Made by a program: the position numbers and the translations under genes
In this document: positions 1-9,384 of the stretch, one piece after another
Layout: every line of letters starts with the position of its first letter
Position numbering within the stretch: the first letter of the stretch is position 1
DNA from: Candidatus Tumulicola scandinaviensis
GTDB taxonomy: Bacteria; Vulcanimicrobiota; Vulcanimicrobiia; Vulcanimicrobiales; Vulcanimicrobiaceae
Assembly: GCA_003140835.1 (NCBI GenBank)
Contig: PLLA01000034.1
Coordinates: forward strand, 1 to 55,371
Direction: 5' to 3'
Length of the DNA: 55,371 bases
The notes under the pieces: generated by a model
What the model saw: the letters and a program-made list of their open reading frames with translations, nothing else
What the model was told of the DNA's origin: nothing
The model's database searches: none

Positions 1-716
1 TCCTCGAGCACCACGAACGCGTCGGAACCGCCCAGTTCGAGCACGCATTTCTTCAGCGCCGCTCCGGCCGCCGACGCGACCGCGACGCCGGCGCGTTCGG
101 AGCCCGTCAGCGTGACCGCCGCGATGCGCGAGTCGGCGATGAGCGCGTCGACGTCGTCGTTTGTCATGAGCAGCGTACCGAACAGGCCTTCGGGAGCGCC
201 GGCTTCGCGAAACGCGCGTTCGATCTCGAGCGCGCAGCGCGTGGTATTCTCGGCGTGTTTGAGCGCGATCGCATTTCCGGCCAAAAGTGCCGGGGCGGCC
301 GCCCGAAAGACTTGCCAGTAGGGAAAGTTCCAGGGCATGATCGCGAGCACGACGCCGAGCGGACGGAATGCCACGAAACTGCGCGACGCATTCGACGGCG
401 CGTCTTGCGGCGCGAGCATGGCCGGACCGTGCTCGGCGAAGTACTCGCAGCACCAGGCGCACTTTTCGACTTCGGCGCGCGCTTGGGCGATCGGTTTGCC
501 CATCTCGCGCACCGCTGTGGTTGCCAGCACGTCGCAGTCGGCGCGCAACCGGGCAGCGACGTCACGCAGCAGCTGCGCGCGCTGTGCGACGTCGACGGCA
601 CTCCACGCGCGTCCGGCTGCTGCGGCCGCGCTTAGTTTGGCGTCTACCTCGCGCTCGCTGAAGTACTCGAAACGCTCGATGACTTCACCGGTAGTAGGAT
701 CGGTTGTAGAGATCAC
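1..716 (-). CDS. NAD(P)-dependent aldehyde dehydrogenase, N-terminal part (runs off window)
   Basis: Reading the minus strand from a GTG at 716 gives an uninterrupted frame to position 1. The N-terminus (VISTTDPTTGEVIERFEYF) is typical of succinate-semialdehyde-type aldehyde dehydrogenases. Near the window edge is KKCVLELGGSDAFVVLE, which holds the conserved ELGG motif whose Glu is the general base. The catalytic Cys and the C-terminal part lie outside the window. A GAGCGGAG stretch lies 6 bases before the 716 GTG and favours that start. An in-frame GTG at 758 would add 14 residues. The family oxidises aldehydes to acids with NAD(P)+; the substrate cannot be read from this portion. Confidence 0.85.
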   Translation of the reverse strand, partial: MISTTDPTTGEVIERFEYFSEREVDAKLSAAAAAGRAWSAVDVAQRAQLLRDVAARLRADCDVLATTAVREMGKPIAQARAEVEKCAWCCEYFAEHGPAMLAPQDAPSNASRSFVAFRPLGVVLAIMPWNFPYWQVFRAAAPALLAGNAIALKHAENTTRCALEIERAFREAGAPEGLFGTLLMTNDDVDALIADSRIAAVTLTGSERAGVAVASAAGAALKKCVLELGGSDAFVVLE

Positions 717-886
717 GGTGTTAGCGCTCCGCTCGGGATGATCCGGCAATTTAGGCACGTCGGGTGGGTTCTCATTCCGGGTCGACGGAGACGATAACGG
801 CTTCAATGGTGAGTGGGGACTCTCGGGTAAGGCGGAGAACGCCGCGGTATTCAAATTGGGGGCTCATAATGGCTTTCGGAGGTCGA

Positions 887-2260
887 GTGCCGGTTTTGAA
901 CTTCTCGAAAATGTTTGGGCTGCGAATAGTCTTGCTCCTCGGCGCGATGGCGATAGCGGCGTGTGGCGGCGGCACGATCGCAACATCGTCGCTTCCCGCG
1001 CCGGCGCCGCCCAATCCGATGCCGTCGCCGAAAATCCAACACGTCGTCATCATCGTCCAAGAAAATCGCAGCTTCAACGATTTATTTTACGGGTTCCCCG
1101 GCGCTCACACGGCCGATCACGGTTACGATTCTCACGGCCGCCGTATCGAGCTTCAACCGATCGGCCTGGAAACGACGTGGGACTTGGATCACAGTTCGTA
1201 CTCTTTCTTCTCCGCATGCAACGGGACGGGAAGCTATCCGGGCACGGATTGCCGGATGAACGGTTTTAATAAAGAATACGTCGGCTGCGGGCACTCGCAT
1301 TATCCTCCCTGCCCGATCGAGCACCCGCAATATGCGTACGTTCCGCACGAAGAGACCAAACCGTATTTCGACATTGCGAAGCAATTCGTCTTGGGCGATC
1401 GAATGTTCGCCTCGAATTTTGACGCAAGCAGTTTCATTTCGCACCAGTACATCATCGCCGCACAGGCGAACTCGGCGGTCAACTATCCTCGCAATTCGTG
1501 GGGCTGCGAAGGCGGCCCGGGAGACACCATCGGGACGGTCACGCAGGCGCGTACGCTGTACGGCAGCTACATTCGGACTTGCTTCGAAAACGAAACGCTC
1601 GGCGACGAACTCGATAAAGCCGGCATCGACTGGGGATTCTACGCCGCATACTACTCTCCAGGCTACATCAACCTTTGGAGCGCCTATCAGGCGATCAAGC
1701 ATATCTACTACGGTCCCGATTGGCACAAAGACGTCTTGCCGAACACGACGTTTTTCGATGACGTCAAGAACGGCAAGATGCGCGCGGTCAGCTGGATCAC
1801 GCCGACGTGCGCGAACTCCGACCATGCGGGCTGCGGCTCCAATACGGGTCCGTCTTGGGTCGCGTCGCTCGTCAACGCCGTCGGCAAATCCAAATACTGG
1901 AACGCGACGGCCATTTTCGTCTTTTGGGACGACTATGGCGGCTGGTACGACGACGTTCCACCGCAGTTGGTTGATTACGACGGACTAGGTATGCGGCTGC
2001 CGCTCCTCATCGTCTCGCCTTACGCAAAAAAGGGATACGTTTCGCACGTTCACTACGAACATGGAAGCATTCTCAAGTTCGTAGAGGACCTGTGGAATCT
2101 TCCGCGACTAGCGGCTAGCGATACACGCGCGAATTCGCCGGCATTCGACTGCTTCGATTTCACGCAGCCTCCGCGGCGCTTCGTCCCCATCGCCGCGCCC
2201 CACGGCGAGAGCTACTTCAGAAACCAACCTCCCGACCCGCGTGCGCCCGACCAAGAGTAG
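887..2260 (+). CDS. Secreted phosphoesterase / phospholipase C family lipoprotein
   Basis: A member of the phosphoesterase family (PF04185, alkaline phosphatase superfamily), which includes bacterial phospholipases C and acid phosphatases. It has a lipoprotein signal (MFGLRIVLLLGAMAIAACGGG, lipobox Cys). After it comes the family signature HVVIIVQENRSFNDLF with metal and nucleophile residues, then FVFWDDYGGWYDD and the C-terminal block YEHGSILKFVEDLW. The frame is open from 764, but that upstream part is not signal-like. GGAGG at 878-882 sits 4 bases before the GTG at 887, so I start there; ATG at 869 or 911 is possible. Two more intact homologues and a fragment occur at 36.6-40.2 kb. The substrate is unknown. 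Confidence 0.85.
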   Translation: MPVLNFSKMFGLRIVLLLGAMAIAACGGGTIATSSLPAPAPPNPMPSPKIQHVVIIVQENRSFNDLFYGFPGAHTADHGYDSHGRRIELQPIGLETTWDLDHSSYSFFSACNGTGSYPGTDCRMNGFNKEYVGCGHSHYPPCPIEHPQYAYVPHEETKPYFDIAKQFVLGDRMFASNFDASSFISHQYIIAAQANSAVNYPRNSWGCEGGPGDTIGTVTQARTLYGSYIRTCFENETLGDELDKAGIDWGFYAAYYSPGYINLWSAYQAIKHIYYGPDWHKDVLPNTTFFDDVKNGKMRAVSWITPTCANSDHAGCGSNTGPSWVASLVNAVGKSKYWNATAIFVFWDDYGGWYDDVPPQLVDYDGLGMRLPLLIVSPYAKKGYVSHVHYEHGSILKFVEDLWNLPRLAASDTRANSPAFDCFDFTQPPRRFVPIAAPHGESYFRNQPPDPRAPDQE

Positions 2261-2269
2261 CCAAGGCTC

Positions 2270-4954
2270 TTAAATCCCCTGAGCCCAGGGGCCGCTGGGG
2301 CCAGCATATACTTGGACCAAGAGCCCGGGCTTTAAGTAGGCCTTGGCGACGCGTTGCACGTCGGCGGCGGTGATGCGTGCGAAGCGTTCGTTGAGCGTGC
2401 GATAGTAGTTCAGCGGCAAGTCGTTCTCGAGGATGTCGAGCAGCTGTTTGGCTTGCCCCGTCGATGATGCTTCCTCGAGCAACGCGTCGCTGACGAGGCG
2501 TACCTTCGCTTCTTGCAGTTCGGTGGCCGAAACCGGTTCGTCTTGAAAGCGCACGAGTGCTTCGCGCACGAATTTGACGGCTTCGACGACCCGTTGCGGC
2601 GAGGCGCTCAGCTCGACCCGGAAATCGCCGCGGTCGGCATTCGCCTCGACCGAACTGCTGACGCTATACACGAGGCCGCGCTTCTGGCGCAGCTCTTGCC
2701 ACAACCGCGACTCGAAGGCACCGCTGCCGCCCAGAATTTGGTTGAGCACCAGGAACGCATCGTAATCGGGACTGGAACGGGATACGGCGGGCTGCCCCAG
2801 CCGAATGTAGACTTGATTGGCCGCGGTTCCGATGTAGTCGTGCCCTTTTGCCGCGGGCGGCATGGCCATCAGGTGAGCGTTCGGTTTCGGCCCCGAGTTT
2901 TGCCATCCGGCAAAGGCCGATTCGAGAGCGATCCGCACGCTCTGCGGCGAGACGTTGCCGACGACGGCGATCGTGGTGAGGTCGGGACGCCAGTAACGCG
3001 CGGCGTACATCGCGAGATCTTCGCGAGTGATCGCGCCGACGGTCTGCGGCGTCGGTTGGTGCAGCGACGGATCGTCGCTCGCGAGCAGCAGTTCGTCGTA
3101 GGCGCGGTCGATCATGACGCCTGAGATATTGCTTTCGGATTGGAGGCTATTGGCCAGCTGCGAACGCTCGAGCGCAAACCACGGATCGGCAAAGGTGGGA
3201 TGCGCTTCGCCGTCGGCGACGATGTCGACGATGGAATCGAAATCGCGCGCTTCGCCTTGAGCGGAAAACGTCTGACCGGTTTCGACGAACGCCCCCATAT
3301 CGTCGGTGGCCTTGCGGCGCTGCGCGAACGGATACTTTGCGCTTCCGTAATCGGCCACCGTCGAAGCGAGACGAGCGATACCTTCGCGTCCCGGCGGTTG
3401 AAACGCCGGCGACGACGCGATGCTTCCGCGCAAAACGAACGTCGGCCGGTCGGTCTTCTGCTGAACGATGACGCGCAGACCGTTGGAGAGCCGGAACGTC
3501 ACCGGCGCGAGGGCGCTGCGAGCCGTCGTCGGCGTGCGCACGGCTTTGGCAATCCAGCTCGGTTCGACGATCGGCCCGGTCGGAACGCGCTTGGAAAAGT
3601 CGTCGCTGGCGGCCGAGTCGCTCTTATTCGAGTTGCCCTTCGGCGGGCTTTCGTCGGGGCGCAAATGTCCGACCACGGTCGGCTTGCTTAGATACGTTCG
3701 CGCGGCGGCGAGCAAGTCGTCGCCGGTCAAGGCCGCCAGGCGACGGTCTTCGTCGGAAATCTTTTCGCCGACGATGCCGTAGGTGTAGCCGGCCAGCCCG
3801 CCGATGCCGTCGATCGAGTCGGCCGAGTAGATCCGGTCGGCAATCGTCAGCCGCTTGGCGGCCGTCACCATATCCGGGCTGAAGCCCGATTTCAATGCCT
3901 CATCCAGGGTCGCTTGAAACACCGCCTGCGCTTCGGCACCGCTATGCCCCGGATTGAGAATGATGAAGACGTTGAGCAGGCCGCCGCGCAACTGCGTATC
4001 GGCATCGGTTTCGATCGCCAGCGCGATGTTGCTTTGCACCAGCGCCTGGTAAAACGGCGAGCGTTGATTCTCTAACAGCGTCGCAATCGTGCTGATCGCC
4101 GGCTCGCCGGCCTGTTTGTCGCCGGGCACCGAGTAGGCGAGATCGAGAACTTCAAACGGGAACGGAAACTCCGCTTCGACGGTCTGACCGCTCGAGGCCA
4201 CCGGCGTACGCTCCGGCGACGGCGGCAGCTTCTTCCCGGGAATCGCTCCGAAGTAGCGCGCCGCTTTGGTGAAGACTGCTTGATGCGACACGTCGCCGGC
4301 GACCACCAGCGTGGCGTTGTTGGGCGCGTACCATTCGTGGTAGTAGCGCGCGATGTCGGCAACGGTTGCGCTCGCAACGTCGTTCCGATTGCCGACCGGC
4401 GTGCGCCCGGCCGGCTGATTGGGAAATGCCGCCGCCCGAACTCGCGCCAGTAAATTGAAAAACGGCGAGCTGGCATCGCCGTCGAGTTCGTTGAGCACGG
4501 CGTTGCGCTCGACCGCCCAGTCGGCGGCTCGCAACGCGGCGTGCTGCATGCGATCGGCCTCGGTAAACAGCGCGACATCGATTTTGTCGGCCGGCATTTC
4601 GAAGTAGAACTGGGTGTAGTCGTAGGTGGTTTCGCCGTTCATTTGCGCGCCCAGCCGGGCAACGATGTCGTCGAGACCGCCGGCCGAAATCTCGTTCGTC
4701 CCGCGGAACATCATGTGTTCGAGCGCGTGCGCCAGACCGGTTTTTCCGGGCGTTTCGTCGAGCGAGCCGAAGCCGTACCACACCGATGTTTGAATGACCG
4801 GCGCCGCATGGTCCTCGGCCACGACGACTTTGAGGCCGTTTGAAAGCGTCGTCGTGTAGATGCCGCCGTCTCCCGGACCTCCTTGCGCCGGAGCCGGGGC
4901 CGGGACGAGGACGATGAGCGCGAGCGCCATCCATACGGGCGCGAGGTTTTTCAC
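2270..4954 (-). CDS. Secreted M16 (pitrilysin/insulinase) family zinc protease, double-domain
   Basis: 894 residues with an N-terminal signal peptide ending near the APAPAQ stretch, so it acts outside the cytoplasm. Residues 76-80 form HALEH, the inverted zinc motif HxxEH, and a downstream NELDGD region supplies the expected third ligand Glu. The second half repeats the M16 fold without HxxEH, as in PqqL-like or mitochondrial-processing-peptidase-like proteins with one active and one inactive half. The GTG start at 4954 overlaps the stop of the upstream formiminotransferase-like gene by 4 bases (GTGA), which indicates translational coupling and an operon with it and radA. Target peptides are not known. 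Confidence 0.9.
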   Translation of the reverse strand: MKNLAPVWMALALIVLVPAPAPAQGGPGDGGIYTTTLSNGLKVVVAEDHAAPVIQTSVWYGFGSLDETPGKTGLAHALEHMMFRGTNEISAGGLDDIVARLGAQMNGETTYDYTQFYFEMPADKIDVALFTEADRMQHAALRAADWAVERNAVLNELDGDASSPFFNLLARVRAAAFPNQPAGRTPVGNRNDVASATVADIARYYHEWYAPNNATLVVAGDVSHQAVFTKAARYFGAIPGKKLPPSPERTPVASSGQTVEAEFPFPFEVLDLAYSVPGDKQAGEPAISTIATLLENQRSPFYQALVQSNIALAIETDADTQLRGGLLNVFIILNPGHSGAEAQAVFQATLDEALKSGFSPDMVTAAKRLTIADRIYSADSIDGIGGLAGYTYGIVGEKISDEDRRLAALTGDDLLAAARTYLSKPTVVGHLRPDESPPKGNSNKSDSAASDDFSKRVPTGPIVEPSWIAKAVRTPTTARSALAPVTFRLSNGLRVIVQQKTDRPTFVLRGSIASSPAFQPPGREGIARLASTVADYGSAKYPFAQRRKATDDMGAFVETGQTFSAQGEARDFDSIVDIVADGEAHPTFADPWFALERSQLANSLQSESNISGVMIDRAYDELLLASDDPSLHQPTPQTVGAITREDLAMYAARYWRPDLTTIAVVGNVSPQSVRIALESAFAGWQNSGPKPNAHLMAMPPAAKGHDYIGTAANQVYIRLGQPAVSRSSPDYDAFLVLNQILGGSGAFESRLWQELRQKRGLVYSVSSSVEANADRGDFRVELSASPQRVVEAVKFVREALVRFQDEPVSATELQEAKVRLVSDALLEEASSTGQAKQLLDILENDLPLNYYRTLNERFARITAADVQRVAKAYLKPGLLVQVYAGPSGPWAQGI

Positions 4955-5802
4955 AGCGTGGTAACTCCTAAATAATAGGCTGCCGTCGCTTCGACCGCAG
5001 CTCGGGGAACGCAGCCGACCAGTTCGCTGCGCACCACCTCGATGCCGCGTTCGGCCGCCAACCTGGCAATCAGCTGAACCACCAGGTACAGCGGGGTGGC
5101 TACCGCTTGGGTGACGTTGAGCGACACCTGCACTCGCCCGCCCTTCAAAGGAAAGGCGAGGGCGCGCAGGCCTCGCAAGCCGCCGTCGCGCTCGCGAATC
5201 GTGCGAGCGATAGCTCGCGCGGCCGCCAGGTCGTCGCTTGCCAATTCAACGTTGAAGGCAATCAAGACGTCCCTGGCGCCGATGGCGATCGCGCCCGCGC
5301 TTTCGTGCCTGGCGACGTCGCCTTCGTCCGGTTTCCAGGCCGGATCGGCGAACCGCTCCTCGAGTCCCTCGAACTCGCCCCGCCGTACTGCCGGCAGCGC
5401 ACGCCGCCCTTCGTGCCGAGCGGCCGCGCCGTAGTAGAACGATGGAATGCGGTACCGCTGCCAAATCGCCGACCCGGCGCGGTGCGCCAGCGCGGCCGCC
5501 TCGTCCAGGCTCGCTCCGGCAAGCGGGACGAACGGCAAAACGTCCAGCGCGCCGATGCGCGGATGCACGCCGCGGTGGCGGCGCAGATCGATGCGCTCGG
5601 CGGCCACGCCCGCGAGGGCGACCGCCGCATCGACGACCTGATCGCCGCTGCCGGCGATCGTCAGCACGCTGCGATGGTGGTCGGCGTCGCTCGTGCGATG
5701 CAGAAGGCGCGCGCCGGACGGTTCGACTGCGGCCGCGGCCGCGTCGAGAAACGACGGGTCGCGGCCTTCCGAAAGGTTGGGAACGATTTCGAACAACGGC
5801 AT
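4951..5802 (-). CDS. Glutamate formiminotransferase-like protein (FtcD transferase domains only)
   Basis: 283 residues beginning MPLFEIVPNLSEGRDPSFLD, the classic start of glutamate formiminotransferase. A central GVHPRIGALDVLPFVPL block matches the folate-binding N and C subdomains. The family moves the formimino group from N-formiminoglutamate to tetrahydrofolate in histidine degradation. The cyclodeaminase half of bifunctional FtcD is absent, as in many bacteria. No other histidine-degradation gene lies nearby. It sits between radA (24-base gap) and the M16 protease (4-base overlap). The specific in vivo reaction is therefore inferred from the family alone. Confidence 0.85.
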   Translation of the reverse strand: MPLFEIVPNLSEGRDPSFLDAAAAAVEPSGARLLHRTSDADHHRSVLTIAGSGDQVVDAAVALAGVAAERIDLRRHRGVHPRIGALDVLPFVPLAGASLDEAAALAHRAGSAIWQRYRIPSFYYGAAARHEGRRALPAVRRGEFEGLEERFADPAWKPDEGDVARHESAGAIAIGARDVLIAFNVELASDDLAAARAIARTIRERDGGLRGLRALAFPLKGGRVQVSLNVTQAVATPLYLVVQLIARLAAERGIEVVRSELVGCVPRAAVEATAAYYLGVTTL

Positions 5803-5826
5803 CAGCGTGACCGGCCGGTTCGCGTG

Positions 5827-7143
5827 CTAGCCGAGCACCTTGCGGATTGCGTGAACGACGTCCGGCACGGTTTTCGGCCAGACGACGTCGGTGTAGCCGA
5901 GTTTGCGGGCTTCGGCGCACCGGCGGTCCGCGGCATGCACCGCGCGGATCTCGCCGGAGAGACCCAACTCGCCGAAGACGGCGACGTCGGGCGCGAGCGG
6001 TACGTTGCGAAAAGACGACGCGATCGCCAGCGCGATGCCCAGGTCGGCTGCGGGTTCGTTTACCCGCAGGCCGCCGGCGACCGATGCGTAGACGTCGTGC
6101 GTTCCGAGATGCAGGCCGGCGCGGCGCTCGAGCACCGCTAAAATCATCGCGAGCCGCTGCTGGTCCAGGTTGTTGGCCAGCCGCCGGGGCGTGCCGTACG
6201 CAGCTTCACCGACGAGCGCCTGCACTTCGATGAGCACCGGTCGCGAGCCGACGATCGAGGCGACCACGCACGATCCGCTCGGGCGCTGGGCGCGCGTCCC
6301 CAAGAACAGTTCCGATGGGTTGGCGACCTCGCTCAAGCCGTCGTCGTGCATCGCAAAGACGCATATTTCGTCGATCGACCCAAATCGGTTTTTATACGCG
6401 CGCAGGATGCGGTATTCGCCGTTCGCGTCACCCTCGAAGTAGAGCACGGTGTCGACCAAATGCTCGAGCAGCCGAGGCCCGGCGATGGCACCGTCTTTGG
6501 TGACGTGCCCCACGATGAAGGTCGCGCACCCGGTGCGCTTGGAGTATTCCACCAGTGCCTGCGTGCAGTCGCGAATCTGCGCGACGCTGCCGGCGTAGCT
6601 TTCGGATTCCGGCAGCCATACCGTTTGAATCGAGTCGACGACGAGTGCGAGCGGACGGCGCTGCTCGAGGCGGTCGAGCACCGCGCGCAAGTTCGTTTCG
6701 GGAAACACGACGAGCGGTGCGTCGATGGCCAGCCGCTGGGCGCGCAGCTTCACTTGCGCCACCGACTCTTCGCCGCATACGTACACCACTTCGCCGGCTC
6801 GCGTCAGCTGCGCGGCGATTTGCAGCAAAAGCGTCGACTTTCCGGCACCGGGCGGTCCGCCGACCAGCGTGAGGCTGCCGGGTACGATACCCCCGCCGAG
6901 CACCGCGTCGAACTCGGGCATGCCGATGCGCAGGCGTGCCAGCCGTTCACCGTCGACGTCGCGAAGCGACACCGGCTCGACCATCGCCGGACCGGCGGCG
7001 GCGCGCGGCCGTCGCGTGCTCGCGACCGCAAACGGTCGCTGGTCGAACGAGTTCCACGCATCGCAACTGGGGCAACGGCCGAGCCACCGCGGCGATTCAA
7101 AGCCGCAGCCGGAACAGAAAAATACCGAACGCGTCTTGGCCAC
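5827..7143 (-). CDS. radA: DNA repair protein RadA (Sms), branch-migration ATPase
   Basis: 438 residues with all RadA hallmarks in order. An N-terminal C4 zinc finger has Cys10, Cys13, Cys24 and Cys27. A RecA-like core has the Walker A GGPPGAGKST near residues 95-104. The RadA-specific YKNRFGSIDE motif follows, then a C-terminal Lon-like domain. RadA drives branch migration of recombination intermediates in the cytoplasm. It is first in a minus-strand run with the formiminotransferase-like gene and the M16 protease. It is divergent from cmk, with only about 50 bases between the two starts, so their promoters must overlap. Length is normal for the family. Confidence 0.96.
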   Translation of the reverse strand: MAKTRSVFFCSGCGFESPRWLGRCPSCDAWNSFDQRPFAVASTRRPRAAAGPAMVEPVSLRDVDGERLARLRIGMPEFDAVLGGGIVPGSLTLVGGPPGAGKSTLLLQIAAQLTRAGEVVYVCGEESVAQVKLRAQRLAIDAPLVVFPETNLRAVLDRLEQRRPLALVVDSIQTVWLPESESYAGSVAQIRDCTQALVEYSKRTGCATFIVGHVTKDGAIAGPRLLEHLVDTVLYFEGDANGEYRILRAYKNRFGSIDEICVFAMHDDGLSEVANPSELFLGTRAQRPSGSCVVASIVGSRPVLIEVQALVGEAAYGTPRRLANNLDQQRLAMILAVLERRAGLHLGTHDVYASVAGGLRVNEPAADLGIALAIASSFRNVPLAPDVAVFGELGLSGEIRAVHAADRRCAEARKLGYTDVVWPKTVPDVVHAIRKVLG

Positions 7144-7193
7144 GAGTTTGGCTTCTGCGGGGGTACGCCTTCGCCTGGGTGAAAGCGGCGCCG

Positions 7194-7895
7194 GTGACGT
7201 TCACGCCGCCTTTACAGATTGCGATCGACGGGCCGGCTGCTTCCGGGAAGACGACGGTTGCGCGGCTGGTCGCACGACGCTTGCACGTACTCTATCTCGA
7301 TACCGGCGCCATGTATCGGGCGCTCGCCTATCTCGCGTTGCAAACGCGTACCGACGTCGACAACGGGGCGGCGCTCGCGCATCTGGCGGCCGTCCAGCCG
7401 ATCGCCGTCGACATCGACGAAGCCGCGCCGCTGGGATTTCGCATTACGGCCGGCAGCCGGGAGCTCACCGACGCGATGCTGCAAGGCAACGACGTCACCG
7501 CCATTGTCTCCACGGTTGCGGCCCATGCGGACGTACGCGCCGCGATGGTCGCGGCACAACGGCGCATCGCGGTGGGAAGTCCGGTCGTGATGGCCGGGCG
7601 CGACATCGGGACGGTGGTGCTGCCCCACGCGCCGGTGAAAATTTACCTAGACGCTTCGGTGGCGGCTCGCGTCGAGCGCAGGCGCGCTCAGCTCGAACGC
7701 GCGGGAGTGAACGTCGACGTACGCCATTTGCGCCAAGAAATCGACGAGCGCGATCGGCTCGACCGCACGCGCGCCGTGTCGCCGCTCGAGCCTGCTGCCG
7801 ATGCGCACGTGATCGATTCGAGCGATCTGACGGTAGAAGGCGTGGTCGACGAGATTTGCGCGATCGTCGCCCGGCTGGAGACCCGCGCGCAGTGA
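7194..7895 (+). CDS. cmk: Cytidylate kinase
   Basis: About 233 residues, normal for bacterial CMP/dCMP kinase. LQIAIDGPAASGKTTVARLV carries the P-loop, and LYLDTGAMYRALA is the CMP-kinase signature. VMAGRDIGTVVLP and the lid helix with RRRAQL follow. It phosphorylates CMP and dCMP with ATP. The frame is open far upstream, where it overlaps radA antisense. GTG at 7194 places the P-loop at the expected distance from the start; GTG at 7179 is an alternative. It is first in the cmk-plsC-ispH cluster and ends in a GTGA overlap with plsC. Confidence 0.95.
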   Translation: MTFTPPLQIAIDGPAASGKTTVARLVARRLHVLYLDTGAMYRALAYLALQTRTDVDNGAALAHLAAVQPIAVDIDEAAPLGFRITAGSRELTDAMLQGNDVTAIVSTVAAHADVRAAMVAAQRRIAVGSPVVMAGRDIGTVVLPHAPVKIYLDASVAARVERRRAQLERAGVNVDVRHLRQEIDERDRLDRTRAVSPLEPAADAHVIDSSDLTVEGVVDEICAIVARLETRAQ

Positions 7896-8491
7896 ATCCG
7901 CGGCTGTACGACTTCGCGGCCGGGACGTTGCGACTGATCTTCGTAACCGCGTTTCGGGCACGCGCCTTCGGAACCGAAAACGTCCCGCGCGACGGACCGC
8001 TGATCGTTGCCTGCAATCACGTGTCGTATCTCGATCCGCCCGCGCTGTGCTTCTGCCCGCGGCGCATCAGCTTCATGGCCAAGAAGGAGCTTTTTGAAAT
8101 TCCACTCCTCGGACCGGCGATTGCGGCCGTCGGGGCCTACCCGGTCGACCGCCAGGGCAGCGCGAAGGCCGCCATTAAACGTTCGCTGGCCGTGTTGCAG
8201 ACCGGTGGGGCGGTGGGTATCTTTCCGGAGGGGACGCGAAATCTGACCGGCGAGGTGGTGCCGCAAACGGGCGTTGCGCTGCTCGCCTCCATATCCGGGG
8301 CGCCGGTGCTGCCGGCGTGCGTGGTGGGGGGCGACCGCGCTTCGAAGCTGGGTCAGATGAAAGTCGCATTCGGCAAACCGATTGCGCTCGCCACCGCCGG
8401 AAAAGCAACGCGCGACGATTTGGCGAAGTTTACGCGAGAAATCATGAGCGCAATCCAAGCGCTCGCGGGGAGTATCGGTGGAAATTCGTAA
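7892..8491 (+). CDS. plsC: 1-acyl-sn-glycerol-3-phosphate acyltransferase
   Basis: 199 residues with the acyltransferase motifs of the PlsC family: ACNHVSYLDPP (NHx4D catalytic block I), VGAYPVDRQGSAKAAI (block II) and GIFPEGTRN (block III). It acylates lysophosphatidic acid to phosphatidic acid at the membrane. Its GTG overlaps the cmk stop by 4 bases, and its end overlaps ispH by 14 bases. This tight cmk-plsC-ispH order is also known from Clostridia. With plsX at 19.1 kb it supplies two steps of phospholipid synthesis in this window; no plsY is seen. Confidence 0.93.
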   Translation: MNPRLYDFAAGTLRLIFVTAFRARAFGTENVPRDGPLIVACNHVSYLDPPALCFCPRRISFMAKKELFEIPLLGPAIAAVGAYPVDRQGSAKAAIKRSLAVLQTGGAVGIFPEGTRNLTGEVVPQTGVALLASISGAPVLPACVVGGDRASKLGQMKVAFGKPIALATAGKATRDDLAKFTREIMSAIQALAGSIGGNS

Positions 8492-9320
8492 AGCGGCGGT
8501 TCAGGGGTTCTGCTTCGGCGTCGCGATAACCGTGAAGAAGGCGGAAGAGGCGATCGCTTCGCGCGGGGAAGTGACCACCCTCGGGCACGTCGTCCACAAT
8601 CCGCAAATGGTCGAATCGTTGAAAGCGCGCGGCTTGCGCAACGCCGAATCGGTCGCCGACGTCGACGCCGGCGCGCTGTTCGTTCGCGCCCACGGGCTTC
8701 CGGTTGAAGTCTTCGAGGAAGCCAAGGGCAAGGGGCTCGAGATCATCGACGCGACCTGTCCGATGGTGACGAAGATCCACGTTCAGGCCGAGAAACTCAA
8801 AGCCGACGGATACAAGATCGTCGTTATCGGCGATCCCGCGCATCCCGAAGTGAAGGGAACGCTCAGCCACGTCCCCGGCGCGTGGTGCATTCAAAAAGTC
8901 GACGACGTCGCACGCCTTCCACGCTCCAGCAAGGTCGGCGTGGTCGTGCAGTCCACCTGGTCCGGTCAAGGCTTTACCGATATCGTGAAGGCGCTGGCCG
9001 CCAAATACTACGAAGTGCGCGCCGTCAACACCATTTGCACCGACACCCACAACCGTCAAGACGAAGCGCTGCGTCTCGCGCGCGACGTCGAAGTGATGAT
9101 CGTCGTCGGCGGAAAAACGTCGGCCAACACCAAGCATTTGGCGGAACTCTCCGAATCGCACGGCGCGCGCGCGTATCACATCGAAGGCGCCGCCGAACTG
9201 CAGCCGCAATGGTTCGACGGGGTCAAAGTCGCCGGACTGATGTCGGGCGCGTCGACCCCCGGATGGCTGGTCGACGAAGTCGAGGCGCGGATGGAGGAGC
9301 TTAGCCGTCAACCTGTCTGA
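8478..9320 (+). CDS. ispH: 4-hydroxy-3-methylbut-2-enyl diphosphate reductase
   Basis: 280 residues. The three cysteines that hold the [4Fe-4S] cluster are visible: GFCFGV (Cys12), DATCPMV (mid-protein) and NTICTDTHNRQDEA (late). Other conserved pieces are TLGHVVHNPQMV and IVVGGKTSANTKHL. It performs the last step of the MEP pathway, making IPP and DMAPP from HMBPP. It starts with GTG inside the end of plsC. The adjacent downstream gene is a polyprenyl diphosphate synthase that uses these products; ispD and ispF lie 14 kb further on. Confidence 0.96.
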   Translation: MEIRKAAVQGFCFGVAITVKKAEEAIASRGEVTTLGHVVHNPQMVESLKARGLRNAESVADVDAGALFVRAHGLPVEVFEEAKGKGLEIIDATCPMVTKIHVQAEKLKADGYKIVVIGDPAHPEVKGTLSHVPGAWCIQKVDDVARLPRSSKVGVVVQSTWSGQGFTDIVKALAAKYYEVRAVNTICTDTHNRQDEALRLARDVEVMIVVGGKTSANTKHLAELSESHGARAYHIEGAAELQPQWFDGVKVAGLMSGASTPGWLVDEVEARMEELSRQPV

Positions 9321-9384
9321 GGAGTTCGAAAGCGCCCTCGAGGAACGGATTGTCAGCTATCGGGGATCGCGCGAGATCTCCGAT

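Noticed and set aside
1082..1825. 247-codon minus-strand frame opposite the first phosphoesterase
   Set aside because: Shadow frame; the plus strand carries the family motifs.
5107..6141. 344-codon plus-strand frame opposite ftcD and radA
   Set aside because: No motifs; both minus-strand genes are strongly supported.
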